Positions 50,526 through 59,757 of a stretch of 64,000 bases of DNA are shown here, one piece after another. This DNA is from Kaiparowitsia implicata GSE-PSE-MK54-09C (GTDB taxonomy: Bacteria > Cyanobacteriota > Cyanobacteriia > Elainellales > Elainellaceae): contig JAHHHI010000063.1 in the NCBI GenBank assembly GCA_019359435.1, positions 91,490 to 155,489 on the forward strand. The letters are read 5' to 3'. The notes under the pieces are model-generated. The model was not told the origin of the DNA. It did no database searches and was given only the letters and a program-made list of their open reading frames with translations. How positions within the stretch are numbered: the first letter of the stretch is position 1; each line of letters opens with the position of its first letter. The position numbers and the translations under genes were made by a program.

Positions 50526-51997
50526 AGCGCCACCGTTTGATTCACGTACACGTCGACCTCAGTGCCGGTTGGCAAATACCAGACGACGGGTCGATTCAAG
50601 ATTTCGTCTAGAGCCGTCTGATTCCGTGCTGCCATCTGCCCCGATAGCTGCTCAAACGCGCCTTCCAGAATCCCGGCTAGAAGATTGGGCTCTCCAGTGT
50701 CCTGGGTGATGGCGCTACTTCCAACAGAGGTAATGACCGAGGATGTTTTGGGCCGATTCACTAACCCTGCCGCCCTAGATAACCCAGCCATGGCCGCCAT
50801 CGTGGCATCCATGCGAGCGATGTCCATCCCTGGGTCGTCATACTTCTGAGCTATTAGGGGGGTGCCCTCTACCCCTCGCAGTTGGACAGCTCCAGCAGGC
50901 AGAGGATTCTCCTGACCGGCCTGAATGAAGGAGACCACTGCTAGCTGCACCAGGCCGCTGTCCGCCACCGATGTCACCTGTACCACCAGCGAAGTGTCTG
51001 CTGGTAAGCCGATTTCTCCAGCGGCGGTCAGCAGGGGTTCCGTCAACTGCACCACAAACTGAGGGCTGTCTGTCTCCGCCGCCCAGATCAAGGGCGTTTC
51101 CAGCACGGCTGGGGCTTGGGTGCCGGTCAGCAACAGGGGCGATATCGGTGGCAATGCCACCGGCTGGCCCTGGAGAATGGCCGCTTCTTCGGCATGGTTA
51201 ATCTCGTAGCGTGATGTCGGCGTATTGGCCTGCACTACAGGGGCCGGATCAGGAGCCACAGCATTTGTGGGCACTTGAGCAAGTCGTTGATCGCCCAACT
51301 GCGGACTCTGCCCGTAGCTCCCCAAATGCGATAGTGCTAGCCATCGTTCCGTTGGATCGACGACGGGTTGGGCCATCGGTTGGGACACGACGGGACGGGT
51401 TGAAACCGCAGGGGAGACGGGGGCTGGTCGAGGCGGTAGCGGCGTTGGGGTGGGTCGCGCTGCAACAGGCTGGGGTGGTCGTGCCGGGGGTGGAGGCGCG
51501 GGAGAAAACTCTGGGTTTTCTCTGGCCGTTGGCGCTTCCGGTTGAGCCATAGGCTCTTCATTGGCTAGAGCTTCCAGTTCGGCCTGCTGACGCCCCATCG
51601 CTAAATCGGTCAGCAGCTGGCCCCGGTCACCGGTAGCACTCACCTCCTCTCCCTCGACCATGGGTTCTGGAAAATCGGCTTGCACCTCTTCAGATGCTGG
51701 AGAGTCGTTCTTCATCACCCCGCTGGTGAATACAGCTAAGACTCCAATCACCAGACCGGTTCCAGCGGCGACAACACCCAGCTTGGTGAAGGGATTAGCT
51801 GCCAGAGATAGCTTGGGCTTGTGAGTGGTTAGGGCCTGTCCGTCTATATCTTCGGCATCTAAAAGGGGTTCCGCTTCCGATGCTTTGGGGGGAGGTACAA
51901 CCTCCTGTCCGGGATCAGAAACCGGTTCTGGTAGGTGGAGTCCAACCAGGTCGGCCATCTCTTGGTCGTCCCACAGATTGTTCGGTGTCGTCATCAC
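50522..51997 (-). CDS. VirB10/TrbI-like core channel protein
   Basis: The 491-residue protein has an acidic cytoplasmic N terminus, one membrane segment (LGVVAAGTGLVIGVLAVFTSG, about 73-93) and a long Pro-rich periplasmic stretch (about 150-230, PPPARPPQP). A beta-rich C-terminal domain follows, ending VWYLPTGTEVDVYVNQTVAL. That end matches the TrbI/VirB10 fold, with the typical final LPxGTxVDVYV segment. It bridges inner and outer membranes of the secretion channel. It overlaps genes on both sides by 4 bp. VirB9-like and VirB8-like neighbours support the assignment. Confidence 0.75.
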   Translation of the reverse strand: MMTTPNNLWDDQEMADLVGLHLPEPVSDPGQEVVPPPKASEAEPLLDAEDIDGQALTTHKPKLSLAANPFTKLGVVAAGTGLVIGVLAVFTSGVMKNDSPASEEVQADFPEPMVEGEEVSATGDRGQLLTDLAMGRQQAELEALANEEPMAQPEAPTARENPEFSPAPPPPARPPQPVAARPTPTPLPPRPAPVSPAVSTRPVVSQPMAQPVVDPTERWLALSHLGSYGQSPQLGDQRLAQVPTNAVAPDPAPVVQANTPTSRYEINHAEEAAILQGQPVALPPISPLLLTGTQAPAVLETPLIWAAETDSPQFVVQLTEPLLTAAGEIGLPADTSLVVQVTSVADSGLVQLAVVSFIQAGQENPLPAGAVQLRGVEGTPLIAQKYDDPGMDIARMDATMAAMAGLSRAAGLVNRPKTSSVITSVGSSAITQDTGEPNLLAGILEGAFEQLSGQMAARNQTALDEILNRPVVWYLPTGTEVDVYVNQTVAL

Positions 51998-52728
51998 AAG
52001 TCCTCCCGGTCAAGTTCACGGATGGCATAAATTTGCAGGCCGGTTTGGCGAATGCTGTAGATGGCCTGCTCCAAGGGGGTGTCGCCATCGGGCACGGCTG
52101 GCGCGGTGACGGCCTCGACAAACACCTCCCGGTTAAAGGGAATCGCCTGGCCCAGGGCGTTGGCGTCGTTAAAGACATAGAGATGGGCCACTACCGCCAC
52201 CTTCCAGCGCCCCTCCCCAACCACCTCGGGGCTGCCAACGTGATTGATCACCATCACCACCTGACTCGTGCCGGTGAAGACTCCCGGTGGCGTCAGTTCG
52301 GCCACCCGCTTCAAAAAGTCCTGCCGGAAGTCTTCGGAAAAGGCAAAGCTGGCCTGCCAACTGGCGGTGGCAATATTGCGCCGACCCCGTTCCACCTCAA
52401 TCGGTAGGCCAGGGTCGGCCCTGGGCTGGCTGGCTTCCTCTGCCGTGGTCGCAGGCAGGCTACCGCTCCAGTTGAACATCAGCACCAGGGTGTCATTGAC
52501 GAATCGCCGGATCGTCTCTGGGGTGCGCTCCCGAGAGCCCATGGTGCCGACTCGAATGGCCTGCCCATCCTGCATTTGCACCAGGGTGGGGGCATCCTGG
52601 CGGCTGATGCGGCTCAGGGCACCGGCCTGGAGAAACAAGACCACCAGCATTACCAGCTGCAACCCTACGCTGCCCAAGACAAACAGGGGTAGGTAGTTGG
52701 TATTGCGTTTCTCAATTAACTGCACCAT
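51994..52728 (-). CDS. VirB8/TraE-like inner-membrane transfer protein
   Basis: The open frame reaches upstream to 52848, but Met at 52728 (MVQLIEKRNTNYLPLF) is the better start; the preceding 40 codons read as out-of-frame. The 244-residue product has a short cytoplasmic tail, a membrane segment (LFVLGSVGLQLVMLVVLFLQAG) and a periplasmic domain with a helix-strand order (TIRRFVNDTLVLMFNWSG, ASFAFSEDFRQDFLKRVAEL, VFVEAVTAPAVPD). This resembles TraE/VirB8. Such proteins nucleate assembly of the channel. The 4-bp overlap with the VirB10-like gene supports it. Confidence 0.6.
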   Translation of the reverse strand: MVQLIEKRNTNYLPLFVLGSVGLQLVMLVVLFLQAGALSRISRQDAPTLVQMQDGQAIRVGTMGSRERTPETIRRFVNDTLVLMFNWSGSLPATTAEEASQPRADPGLPIEVERGRRNIATASWQASFAFSEDFRQDFLKRVAELTPPGVFTGTSQVVMVINHVGSPEVVGEGRWKVAVVAHLYVFNDANALGQAIPFNREVFVEAVTAPAVPDGDTPLEQAIYSIRQTGLQIYAIRELDREDL

Positions 52729-52765
52729 GGGACATGTCCTGATAAATGAGGTCAACGACGTGAGG

Positions 52766-53866
52766 TCAGCGACGCACGCGGTAGGCCCGACGTCGGCCCG
52801 AGTAGCCAGGGGCACGGGCAATGCCACCCATAGCCCCCGTCCCCGCAATCACCCCGGCGGTACTGGTCAGGGCTCCAAAAACTGTCATGCCACCGCCCGA
52901 CGCCAGGGCCAGAGAGAGAATGGGAGCCAGCAAGCCCAGAAAGAAGGGGGCAATTAGGGGGTGAGAATCCCCGGCATTCAGTACCGCTAGGGAGACCAGG
53001 CCCGAGAGAATGTTGAAGCTGAGTTTGGCAATAGCCAAAGAAAAGAATCCAGTCAGCCAGGCGAACAGGGGTTTGGCCCCCACCGGCAGCAATGATCCGC
53101 CCACGGCGAGCGGCCCCAGAGTGGCGGTCAGCAAAAGCGAGGCCTCAATCAACCACTGAAAGGCAATATGCAGCGCCATCAACAGGCCTCGGGTCACGGT
53201 CTGAAAACCTGAGCCCATCAGCGCTCCCCCAAATCGCAGGCCTGAATCGAGGGGATTGTCCCCGGCCTGAGCCGCCTCCAACGCACGGGACAGGGCATTG
53301 GGATTGCCGGTTCTAGCGCGGTAGTCTTCAATGAATTCGCGGGCTTCAATCGCTGCCAGTTCAATGCAATTCGCCCGCTCTTCAGGGTTTTGCAGTTCAT
53401 AGCACTGGTTGCGGCGCTGGATGATGGTTTGCTCCACGGAGCCTTCTAGAACAGCCGCCTGATAGGCCTCTTGCAGCCGGATATCGGCAGCGGTGTAGGA
53501 CAAAACGTCCTGATTGACCTGGTTGATGTAGTTGCGGATGTCCAGGGTGATGGCCGCCAGGCGATCGCCGTTGTTAGAGAGCAGCACAATCACCAGCAGC
53601 GGCCAGATGAAGTCGGCGTAGGCGCGGCTGCTTTCCCCTTCCACCATCTGCCGCGTCCACTGGGTCATAAACAGGAGCAGGGTCGCCACAGCAAACAAGA
53701 CTCCGACCCGAGCCAGGGCAAAGTAAAGGCCCCCCTGAAGCACGCTCTCCCAGAGCTGGTTCCAGCTTTCGGCCACGGCTTCCGACGCGACCTGACCGCC
53801 TTCAATAATGTCGGCGGTGTCGCGGGGTAACTGGGCGATGGGTGAGATGGGCCAATCCAGCAGCAT
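52766..53866 (-). CDS. VirB6/TrbL-like polytopic membrane protein
   Basis: The 366-residue protein has several membrane segments: YFALARVGVLFAVATLLLFM, ADFIWPLLVIVLLS, and a cluster near the C terminus (ALHIAFQWLIEASLLLTATLGPLAV, FSLAIAKLSFNILSGLVSLAV, PFFLGLLAPILSLALASGG). A loop of about 120 residues separates them. Size and topology fit VirB6/TrbL, the inner-membrane channel component. It lies between the VirB8-like and VirB5-like genes. No motif is decisive, so the call rests on topology and context. Confidence 0.65.
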   Translation of the reverse strand: MLLDWPISPIAQLPRDTADIIEGGQVASEAVAESWNQLWESVLQGGLYFALARVGVLFAVATLLLFMTQWTRQMVEGESSRAYADFIWPLLVIVLLSNNGDRLAAITLDIRNYINQVNQDVLSYTAADIRLQEAYQAAVLEGSVEQTIIQRRNQCYELQNPEERANCIELAAIEAREFIEDYRARTGNPNALSRALEAAQAGDNPLDSGLRFGGALMGSGFQTVTRGLLMALHIAFQWLIEASLLLTATLGPLAVGGSLLPVGAKPLFAWLTGFFSLAIAKLSFNILSGLVSLAVLNAGDSHPLIAPFFLGLLAPILSLALASGGGMTVFGALTSTAGVIAGTGAMGGIARAPGYSGRRRAYRVRR

Positions 53867-53906
53867 GATGGTTCACATCCAAGTTGACGTCAGGATGAAC
53901 AGACGT

Positions 53907-54629
53907 CTAGAACAAACGGGCCTGGGCGCTAATTTGCAGGGTATCGAGGGCACTGCCCAATTCTTGGAGGCGACGGGCACGGGCTTCTTGATCCAGGTTT
54001 TGAGACATGTTGGCCAGGTTGAGGTTGATCAACTGAGCGTCCTGGCGGGATTGCAGCAGTTCTGACTGCACCGCCCCTAAAATTTCTGACTGCCGCGCGT
54101 TTTGCTGCGCCATCTGCTTGATCGCCGCCTGGGTGGACACAGCGGTCTGGGCTGAGTCAGCGTGCTGCTGCACCTGGCCGATGGTGTCCTCAATCCAGGT
54201 GATTTTGTCGCGGGTGGCCGCCTGTCCGGTTTGGCCCAGCACCGCATCGACCTGGGCGCGGGTGAGCTGCCGGTCAACTTCGTTGGCGGTTTCAAGGCCT
54301 GCATAGATGCTGTCGGACTGGGCCAAATCGCCCTCCAGGATGGTCGCCAGTTCTGTCGAGATTTCAGAACGTACCCGGTTGGGGTCAACCAGACCCAGAT
54401 CGCCCAGGGCGTTTTGGATCACACCCTCTAGATCGCCAGGCAGCGGCGTGAGTAGGCCAGAGATGGTTTGCTCGACATAGGTTTTGCTGATCTCAAAGGC
54501 CTGGCAGAAAATGCCGAAGATATCGGTGAAGGTGGTATCGACTTGCGAGGCGGCGGCAGGTCTCATCGGTGCCACCAGCAGGGTGGTAGCCAGGATTGGG
54601 ATTAGGGCAACGCGAAAGCGAGGGTTCAT
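53907..54629 (-). CDS. VirB5/TrbJ-like periplasmic protein
   Basis: The 240-residue protein has a clear signal peptide (FRVALIPILATTLLVAPMRPAAA, cleavage likely after AAAS). A long helical mature part follows, rich in Gln and Ala (QVQQHADSAQTAVSTQAAIKQMAQQNARQSEIL). VirB5/TrbJ proteins are helical minor pilus components of similar length and appear beside VirB6 and VirB4 genes. The VirB4 gene overlaps it upstream by 4 bp. The family call is tentative. Confidence 0.6.
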   Translation of the reverse strand: MNPRFRVALIPILATTLLVAPMRPAAASQVDTTFTDIFGIFCQAFEISKTYVEQTISGLLTPLPGDLEGVIQNALGDLGLVDPNRVRSEISTELATILEGDLAQSDSIYAGLETANEVDRQLTRAQVDAVLGQTGQAATRDKITWIEDTIGQVQQHADSAQTAVSTQAAIKQMAQQNARQSEILGAVQSELLQSRQDAQLINLNLANMSQNLDQEARARRLQELGSALDTLQISAQARLF

Positions 54630-57439
54630 GAGTGACCTCCAGTAGGTAGGGAATTGAAGGAAGACAGGGGAACTTCAGGATGGGGATTGCGCTCGGCAAA
54701 CCAGCGCTCCGTGATCACCGAAAGGGGTTCACCCGACTGAATTGAGAGCACCAGCAACCGGGCAAACTCCGCCAGACCCGTGAAGGTATCGGGGGCATGG
54801 CGCAGAACTAGGTCTCGGGTCGTCTGCTCATCGGGGTTATTGGCCACCACAGCGAGCTGGGCAAAGGCGGGATAGTAGCGGCAGTAGGTGTAAAGGCCGT
54901 TGTTGTCCAATAACCACTGGCTGTAAATCCCTTCCCGCTTGGGAAAGAAGCTCTCGCTGGCGTTGCGGCTGATGACGGCCTTGGGATATTTGAGAATGCG
55001 CTCAAAGCTATCCACCGCCATGGGCTGAATGCGGCCAATCAGGCGAGTAGTCAGGTTCTGAAAAATCTTGGCACTGGCGGGAGATTTATGGACGGTATCG
55101 GGATCTTGAGCTGAGATGATCACCCGGATTCCGGCCTTGGCACCGTTGGCGCAGAGTCGGCCAATCAGGGCTCCAATTTCGTCAAACTCAAACAGGATCG
55201 GGGCTTCATCGATGAAGAAGATGGATGCGGGAGCTTCCAGTGCTCGCCTGAGAGCAGCGGCATAGGCCGAGAGGGCCAGCACGGCGGCATCTTCTTCGTT
55301 GGATAGATTCCGCAGGGCAAAGACCAGTAGCTGGGCATCGGTCGGAAAGCTGGAGGGGGCCGAGATAGCTCGTCCTACCCGACTGGAGAGCCAGAACCGG
55401 AGCCGTAGATCGATCATGTCCAGAGCCGCCTCGATGTTGCCGCCCACCTGGTTCAGATCCAGTTTTTCAGGCGTGCAGAAGTCGAGGAAGTCAGCCAGGG
55501 TGGGTATTTGTGCCCAGGCCGCTGAGCCTAAGCGACCTTCCATCGCCTCCAAATAGCGTCGCTGAATTGAGGCATCGGCAAAGAAGGCATTGAGGGCCAG
55601 TACCAGAATCGAGCGAATGGTTTGGGTCATCACCGAGCTATTGGCCCCCGAGCCCACAATCATGGTCAGCAGCGCTGACTCCAGGAACGACTGAAAGTCA
55701 TCGAGGCGTTCCTTGCGCTCGTCACCCGGCAGGTGACGGAGATCTGGCAGCTCGAACAGGTTGTTGGACTCGCGGGAAATGTCGAAGTACGCCCCACCCA
55801 CCAGCTGCGTATAGTCGGTGAAGGTCGAAGAGCCATCGGGCTTGGGAAAATCAAGCGCCACCACCGGGAAGCGGTGGGCTAGCGCCTGGGTCAGAATGCC
55901 GGAGACCAGTACCGATTTCCCGGCTCGGGTGGTGGCAAACAGGCCCAGGTTCTGGTGCTGGTTGAACAAATCCAGGTGGATCGGCTGGCCCCCTTCTTCA
56001 GCAATCAGCTCAAAGCCATTTCTGTCGCAGGGCTGGGTCACCACCAAGGGCATCAGTCCCGGTGCTTCGCCGGTAAGGTAAAGCTGCCGCCGCCCAAAGG
56101 GGGTCGCCATCAAGGCTTCCCAGACAATGGGCAGCGTTTGAAGCCACACCTTCCAGGCGTAGTCTTGCTCGCGCTCTACCCAGGCGGGACGACGAAAGCA
56201 GCTTTGGATATAGCGACAGGCTTCATCTAGCTGCTCCAGATCCGGTCGATGCACCAGGAATACAACGGCGGTGTGAATGGGTAAGGCACCCTCGAAGAGT
56301 TCTTCCTGGGCCTCAATCGAGCGCTTCATCTTTAGCTCAGCGGCCACATCTACAGAGTGACTGTCTTCAGCTAACGTGGCCGTCAGGTTTGACTGCTTCA
56401 GCATCCGCTGCACGGTGGTTTTTACCAGGGTTTTGTTGGCCCGAGTCAGCTGGCAAAAGATTTCGGTATCAGCAACCGTCTCGCGGGAGAGGATCTCCCA
56501 CAGGTAGCGGAGTTGGGCCGCCTCACTGGCCCAACCACCCGGCTTTTCGAGGAATGTGAGGGGAGCGGCATACTGGCCTTTGACCTTGACCCAGGTTTTT
56601 CCGGCGGTAGGCACCCCAGCCCGAGTCAGCAGCGTGGTGCTGTGAATGTCGGAGTTGACCTGCTCGTGTAGACCGTTCTGATTCAGGATGATCAGCTGGG
56701 GGATGTCGATGGGGTCACTGGCGTTAAAGCGGCTCCAGAGCAGCGCCCACAGATCCGATTCACCCAAGGGTTTGACCGAGAGCCCCATCTTGGTCGAAAG
56801 CACCTGCTCCCAGAGCAAAAAACCGTCGGTAAAGGCCTTGGTGATCACCGTTTGCAGGCGCTGGTTTTTGGCCTGGCGCAGCTCACCCGTGAACGACTTC
56901 CACAGGGTTTCGCCTCTGCTGATCACCTTCTCGATAATGTCTTGGGCTCCTTCGGCACCGCTTTGGACGGTATAGGTGACATACAGCCGCAGAAACTTGG
57001 GTTTGCGCAGGCCCTGCTGGGTAAGTTGCTGGACTCGGGCGCGTTCAGCGGTGAGCAAGAACTTGAGGGCAGCGCTGGGGGCACCACTAGATAATCGAGC
57101 TAGATCCTGCTGGCGATCGCAGTCCGCCGAAAACGAGCCCAGATGAATCGTCAGCCGCTCGCCGTTGGGCAAATCCTTTAGCCCCGATTCCAGCTGATCA
57201 AAGACTGTCTTGACCTGTTCATCGGTCAGGGTGTTGTGGATGCCCCGGCAATCGAAGCCAAACACAAAGCAGAGGTGCTCGCGGTTCTTGCCCTTCGTGA
57301 GGACGTAGGCTCCAACCTGCCGCCCCCGCAGCTCAATTCGCAGCATAGCGGCGAGGTGGAGCGCATCTTCAAAGGGCGTCAACGTGCTGACGAACTGGCT
57401 GCCGAGCTTGAGTCGGCGTTTGCCGATGGTCTGTTTCAT
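54626..57439 (-). CDS. virB4: VirB4/TraC-type secretion ATPase
   Basis: The 937-residue protein is the largest channel gene. Walker A is ATTRAGKS near residues 502-509 (GLFATTRAGKSVLVSG). Walker B is SIFFIDEAPILFEF near 740-750, and GIRVIISAQDPDTV follows (about 770). The N-terminal domain (1-480) is the usual VirB4 portion with FDQLESGLKDLPNGERLTIH. It energises pilus assembly and secretion. Its start lies inside the VirB3-like frame, as virB3-virB4 fusions and overlaps often show. Length and motif order are normal for the family. Confidence 0.88.
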   Translation of the reverse strand: MKQTIGKRRLKLGSQFVSTLTPFEDALHLAAMLRIELRGRQVGAYVLTKGKNREHLCFVFGFDCRGIHNTLTDEQVKTVFDQLESGLKDLPNGERLTIHLGSFSADCDRQQDLARLSSGAPSAALKFLLTAERARVQQLTQQGLRKPKFLRLYVTYTVQSGAEGAQDIIEKVISRGETLWKSFTGELRQAKNQRLQTVITKAFTDGFLLWEQVLSTKMGLSVKPLGESDLWALLWSRFNASDPIDIPQLIILNQNGLHEQVNSDIHSTTLLTRAGVPTAGKTWVKVKGQYAAPLTFLEKPGGWASEAAQLRYLWEILSRETVADTEIFCQLTRANKTLVKTTVQRMLKQSNLTATLAEDSHSVDVAAELKMKRSIEAQEELFEGALPIHTAVVFLVHRPDLEQLDEACRYIQSCFRRPAWVEREQDYAWKVWLQTLPIVWEALMATPFGRRQLYLTGEAPGLMPLVVTQPCDRNGFELIAEEGGQPIHLDLFNQHQNLGLFATTRAGKSVLVSGILTQALAHRFPVVALDFPKPDGSSTFTDYTQLVGGAYFDISRESNNLFELPDLRHLPGDERKERLDDFQSFLESALLTMIVGSGANSSVMTQTIRSILVLALNAFFADASIQRRYLEAMEGRLGSAAWAQIPTLADFLDFCTPEKLDLNQVGGNIEAALDMIDLRLRFWLSSRVGRAISAPSSFPTDAQLLVFALRNLSNEEDAAVLALSAYAAALRRALEAPASIFFIDEAPILFEFDEIGALIGRLCANGAKAGIRVIISAQDPDTVHKSPASAKIFQNLTTRLIGRIQPMAVDSFERILKYPKAVISRNASESFFPKREGIYSQWLLDNNGLYTYCRYYPAFAQLAVVANNPDEQTTRDLVLRHAPDTFTGLAEFARLLVLSIQSGEPLSVITERWFAERNPHPEVPLSSFNSLPTGGHS

Positions 57440-57722
57440 CGTGAGTAAACCTCAGATATCGGGCATAGCCGCGACTCCAGGTGGGAGTCGGCACAAATTT
57501 TGCAGTGAACTTCCAGCTTTGCCCCCCGGTAAGAATCCACCAGGTAGACATGCCCCAGGCGGCAATGAATCCAATTGAAATCCAGCTAAGGCTGAATCCT
57601 CGCCCCAGCAGGTAGGACGCGCCTGTGATGCAAAATCAAGGAATGATTTGGTCTGCCGGAATGGGGCCTAACCGAGGTTGCGCCCCCAGGATGGTGTTAA
57701 CGGGACGAAACTTAGGTGCCAT
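57369..57722 (-). pseudogene. VirB3/TraL-like gene with in-frame nonsense codon
   Basis: From ATG 57722 the frame reads MAPKFRPVNTILGAQPRLGPIPADQIIP, then TGA (57636-57638), and continues in the same frame to 57369. The second part has a hydrophobic segment (SLSWISIGFIAAWGMSTWWILTGG) and a basic tail overlapping virB4. The layout is that of VirB3/TraL, a small two-helix membrane protein between the pilin and VirB4. At the TGA a Trp (TGG) would fit, so a single substitution may have broken it. Reading through would give 117 residues. The part after the stop has no Met start before residue 55. Confidence 0.55.
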
Positions 57723-57764
57723 AAGCCACTAGCCGCGCTGAAAGGACGGTGTATAACTCGATCC

Positions 57765-58316
57765 CTAGCCAGTAATCAGCGTCGTTAGAATATCGCCAGC
57801 AGTGACGGCAATGATGATAATTAGCGGCGTGCGGGCAATAGTTTGCCAATCTTCGTCGTTGCGAGCGCTGTTGATCACCCGCACCAGTGAGATGCCGACG
57901 TAAAGCAAAAACAGGCCCCGCAGCACGTTGAAGACCAAAGGAATAGCATCGCCTGCGGCTGCCCCAAAATTAGTGGTCATCCAGGTTTCAGCTCCGCCAA
58001 AGAACTGGGCCTGGGCGGGATAAGCGAACAAGGTGATCAACCAAAGCAATCCTAAACTCAGAAGCTGCCCAGGCTTTTGCCTGAAACCCTGGGCTCTAGC
58101 TGCCCGTTTGAGCAAAGAACGGAAGGGTATTACGTCCTGTCTCCAGGCAAGGCCTGTCAACCCTGCCACTGCTAGAACCGAAAGTAAGGCAGGGCCATGG
58201 ATGAGGGCATCTAGAGCGAGAGACAGTAGCGCTACAACCAATAGCAGCAGGTCTGGAAGAGGATTCATCCGACCTATCATTCGTTCCATCAATGGAAAAA
58301 CGTAGAGAATTTTCAT
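57765..58316 (-). CDS. VirB2/pilin-like membrane protein
   Basis: The 183-residue frame has a hydrophobic N-terminal region (LPDLLLLVVALLSLALDALI). A cationic stretch and a second signal-like segment follow (LLSLGLLWLITLFAYPAQAQ), with a plausible cleavage after AQA. The remaining 75 residues contain two membrane helices (AIPLVFNVLRGLFLLYVGISLV and ARTPLIIIIAVTAGDILTTLI), as in TrbC/VirB2 pilins. Starts at 58316, 58292 or 58268 (MNPLPDL) are possible; the last has an AGGT-type site upstream. It heads the transfer operon. Confidence 0.55.
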   Translation of the reverse strand: MKILYVFPLMERMIGRMNPLPDLLLLVVALLSLALDALIHGPALLSVLAVAGLTGLAWRQDVIPFRSLLKRAARAQGFRQKPGQLLSLGLLWLITLFAYPAQAQFFGGAETWMTTNFGAAAGDAIPLVFNVLRGLFLLYVGISLVRVINSARNDEDWQTIARTPLIIIIAVTAGDILTTLITG

Positions 58317-58980
58317 GGCTCAAATGGAATGAGTTTGATCGATAATTGAAGCCTTCTGAAGTCAATCAGGTGAAATAACTTTCGTACCAATCAAGGAGTA
58401 ATTTACTCCACTAAAACCGTGAAAAGATTTGTTCAATATAGCAATCTTTTCTAACGTTGGGGAAATGAAAAACGAAGTTATAAATCTAGGCTTAAACAGC
58501 TCAAAGCCATGACTGAAGACTATAAAAGATTTGAATATCGTGTCTGATTTTGTAATCTCGTGTGATGTTAATCAAGCTATTGAGCAATCTCCGTAAATAC
58601 TTAAAAGAGGAGTATTTTTATACTCAGGCCATGCAGGATCGCTATTTTTGAAAATTTTGCTGCTAGTCACATATGTGCTCAATTGCATGCAATGACTCTA
58701 TAGCTGCAACTAAAATCCATCTCCAAAAAGTGTCGGAATTGACATAGCGAAAAGTTCTTCGCTTCTCTTTTTCTGTAGATATTTTCAGCTTATGTAGTCA
58801 AGTTTTAACTAATAAAATAAAGCGAAAACTAACTTACAGATTTAAGAATAAGAATATTGACGTCAATACGTCTTGACGTTTCTAAATTTGAAAGCTTAAA
58901 TGGCGGCAGAGGCTTGGGTTGCATCCAAGTCATTTAGGCTAATCAGGGGCTGAGCGTTTTCCTAGAGGTGAAATACAGCT
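58317..58980. other. AT-rich gene-free stretch between pilin and parA genes
   Basis: No convincing gene is visible in these 664 bases on either strand. The divergent transfer operon and parA would both be driven from here. A weak hairpin AGCGAA...TTCGCT (58746-58763) followed by TCTCTTTTT could be a terminator on the plus strand. A palindrome at 58856-58867 lies near parA. GAGGTG about 11 bases before 58981 is the parA ribosome site. The stretch may also hold a replication origin, but I see no iterons. Confidence 0.4.
58856..58880. promoter_or_regulatory. ATTGACGTCAAT palindrome with half-site, likely ParA/ParG operator
   Basis: A perfect 12-bp palindrome (58856-58867) is followed by ACGTCTTGACGT, giving three GACGT half-sites within 25 bases. 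It lies about 100 bp before parA. RHH partners such as ParG bind short repeats upstream of their own parFG operon, so this is a likely operator or part of the centromere. Confidence 0.45.
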
Positions 58981-59757
58981 ATGAAGACGGTAAGTTGTTT
59001 GTCGCTCTCTGGGGGGCAAGGGAAAACGTCGGTCTCGCTGCTGCTGGGGCGGCTCTTGGCGCAGCAAGGAGAGAAGGTGCTAATGGTGGATGCCGATCCG
59101 CAGGCGAATCTCACCTTTTACTTGGGTCATGACGTTCAGGTGAGTGAGCCCACTCTGCTGGAGGTACTGAAGCGGCAGGTAGATACGGCAGATGGCATCT
59201 ATCCGCTGGCGGCAACCAATCTGTTTCTAATTCCAGCCGATGAGGGGCTGCACAAAGCCCAGGAATATCTAGCCACCAGCGGGATGGGAGCCTTGGCTTT
59301 GCGCCACCGCCTGGAGGTGGTGGGGGAGCTATTTGATGTTTGCATTATCGACTCGTCGCCCCAGCGTACCCAGATTTGTCTGTCGGTGATGGGAGCCTCT
59401 GACTGGGTGCTGATTCCAGCGGAGGCCTCAACCAAGGGGGTAAATTCGCTGTTGCGTAGTTTGGAACTGCTGGAGGAAATGGGGCGAATGCGGGCATTTA
59501 CGGGCCAAGTGCTGGGGGTGCTGCCGTTTCGAGATAAGTGGTTTGGCCGGTCTCAGGCAACCGATAGCCGAGAGGCGATCGCCGCTATGCAGCAGGTGGC
59601 AGGCTCAATCCCGGTGCTGCCGTCAATTGTGGAGAGTGAGCGCTACAAGCAGGCGATTCGGCAGGGGCAGCGGCTGTCAGAGATTGGGTATGCGGATCTG
59701 GAATTTCCGCTGCACAGGGTGATGGAGGCGTTAGAGCAGGGGCTAGAGAATGGCTGA
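58981..59757 (+). CDS. parA: ParA-family partition ATPase
   Basis: The 258-residue protein is a Walker-type ParA. The P-loop reads SLSGGQGKTS (residues about 8-17), where the first residue of the signature KGGxxKT is Ser rather than Lys; this variant is frequent in cyanobacterial plasmids as far as I recall. Switch I is VDADPQANLTFYLG (about 37-50), and CIIDSSPQ (about 122-129) is the Walker B. It lacks an N-terminal HTH, so a partner must regulate. The stop overlaps the next gene by 8 bp. It would segregate the plasmid, and is the second partition system in the window. Confidence 0.85.
   Translation: MKTVSCLSLSGGQGKTSVSLLLGRLLAQQGEKVLMVDADPQANLTFYLGHDVQVSEPTLLEVLKRQVDTADGIYPLAATNLFLIPADEGLHKAQEYLATSGMGALALRHRLEVVGELFDVCIIDSSPQRTQICLSVMGASDWVLIPAEASTKGVNSLLRSLELLEEMGRMRAFTGQVLGVLPFRDKWFGRSQATDSREAIAAMQQVAGSIPVLPSIVESERYKQAIRQGQRLSEIGYADLEFPLHRVMEALEQGLENG

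Noticed and set aside
52729..52848. 40-codon N-terminal extension of the VirB8-like gene
   Set aside because: The extension overlaps the VirB6-like gene's end and lacks a membrane-protein pattern; Met 52728 directly precedes the cytoplasmic tail and membrane helix.
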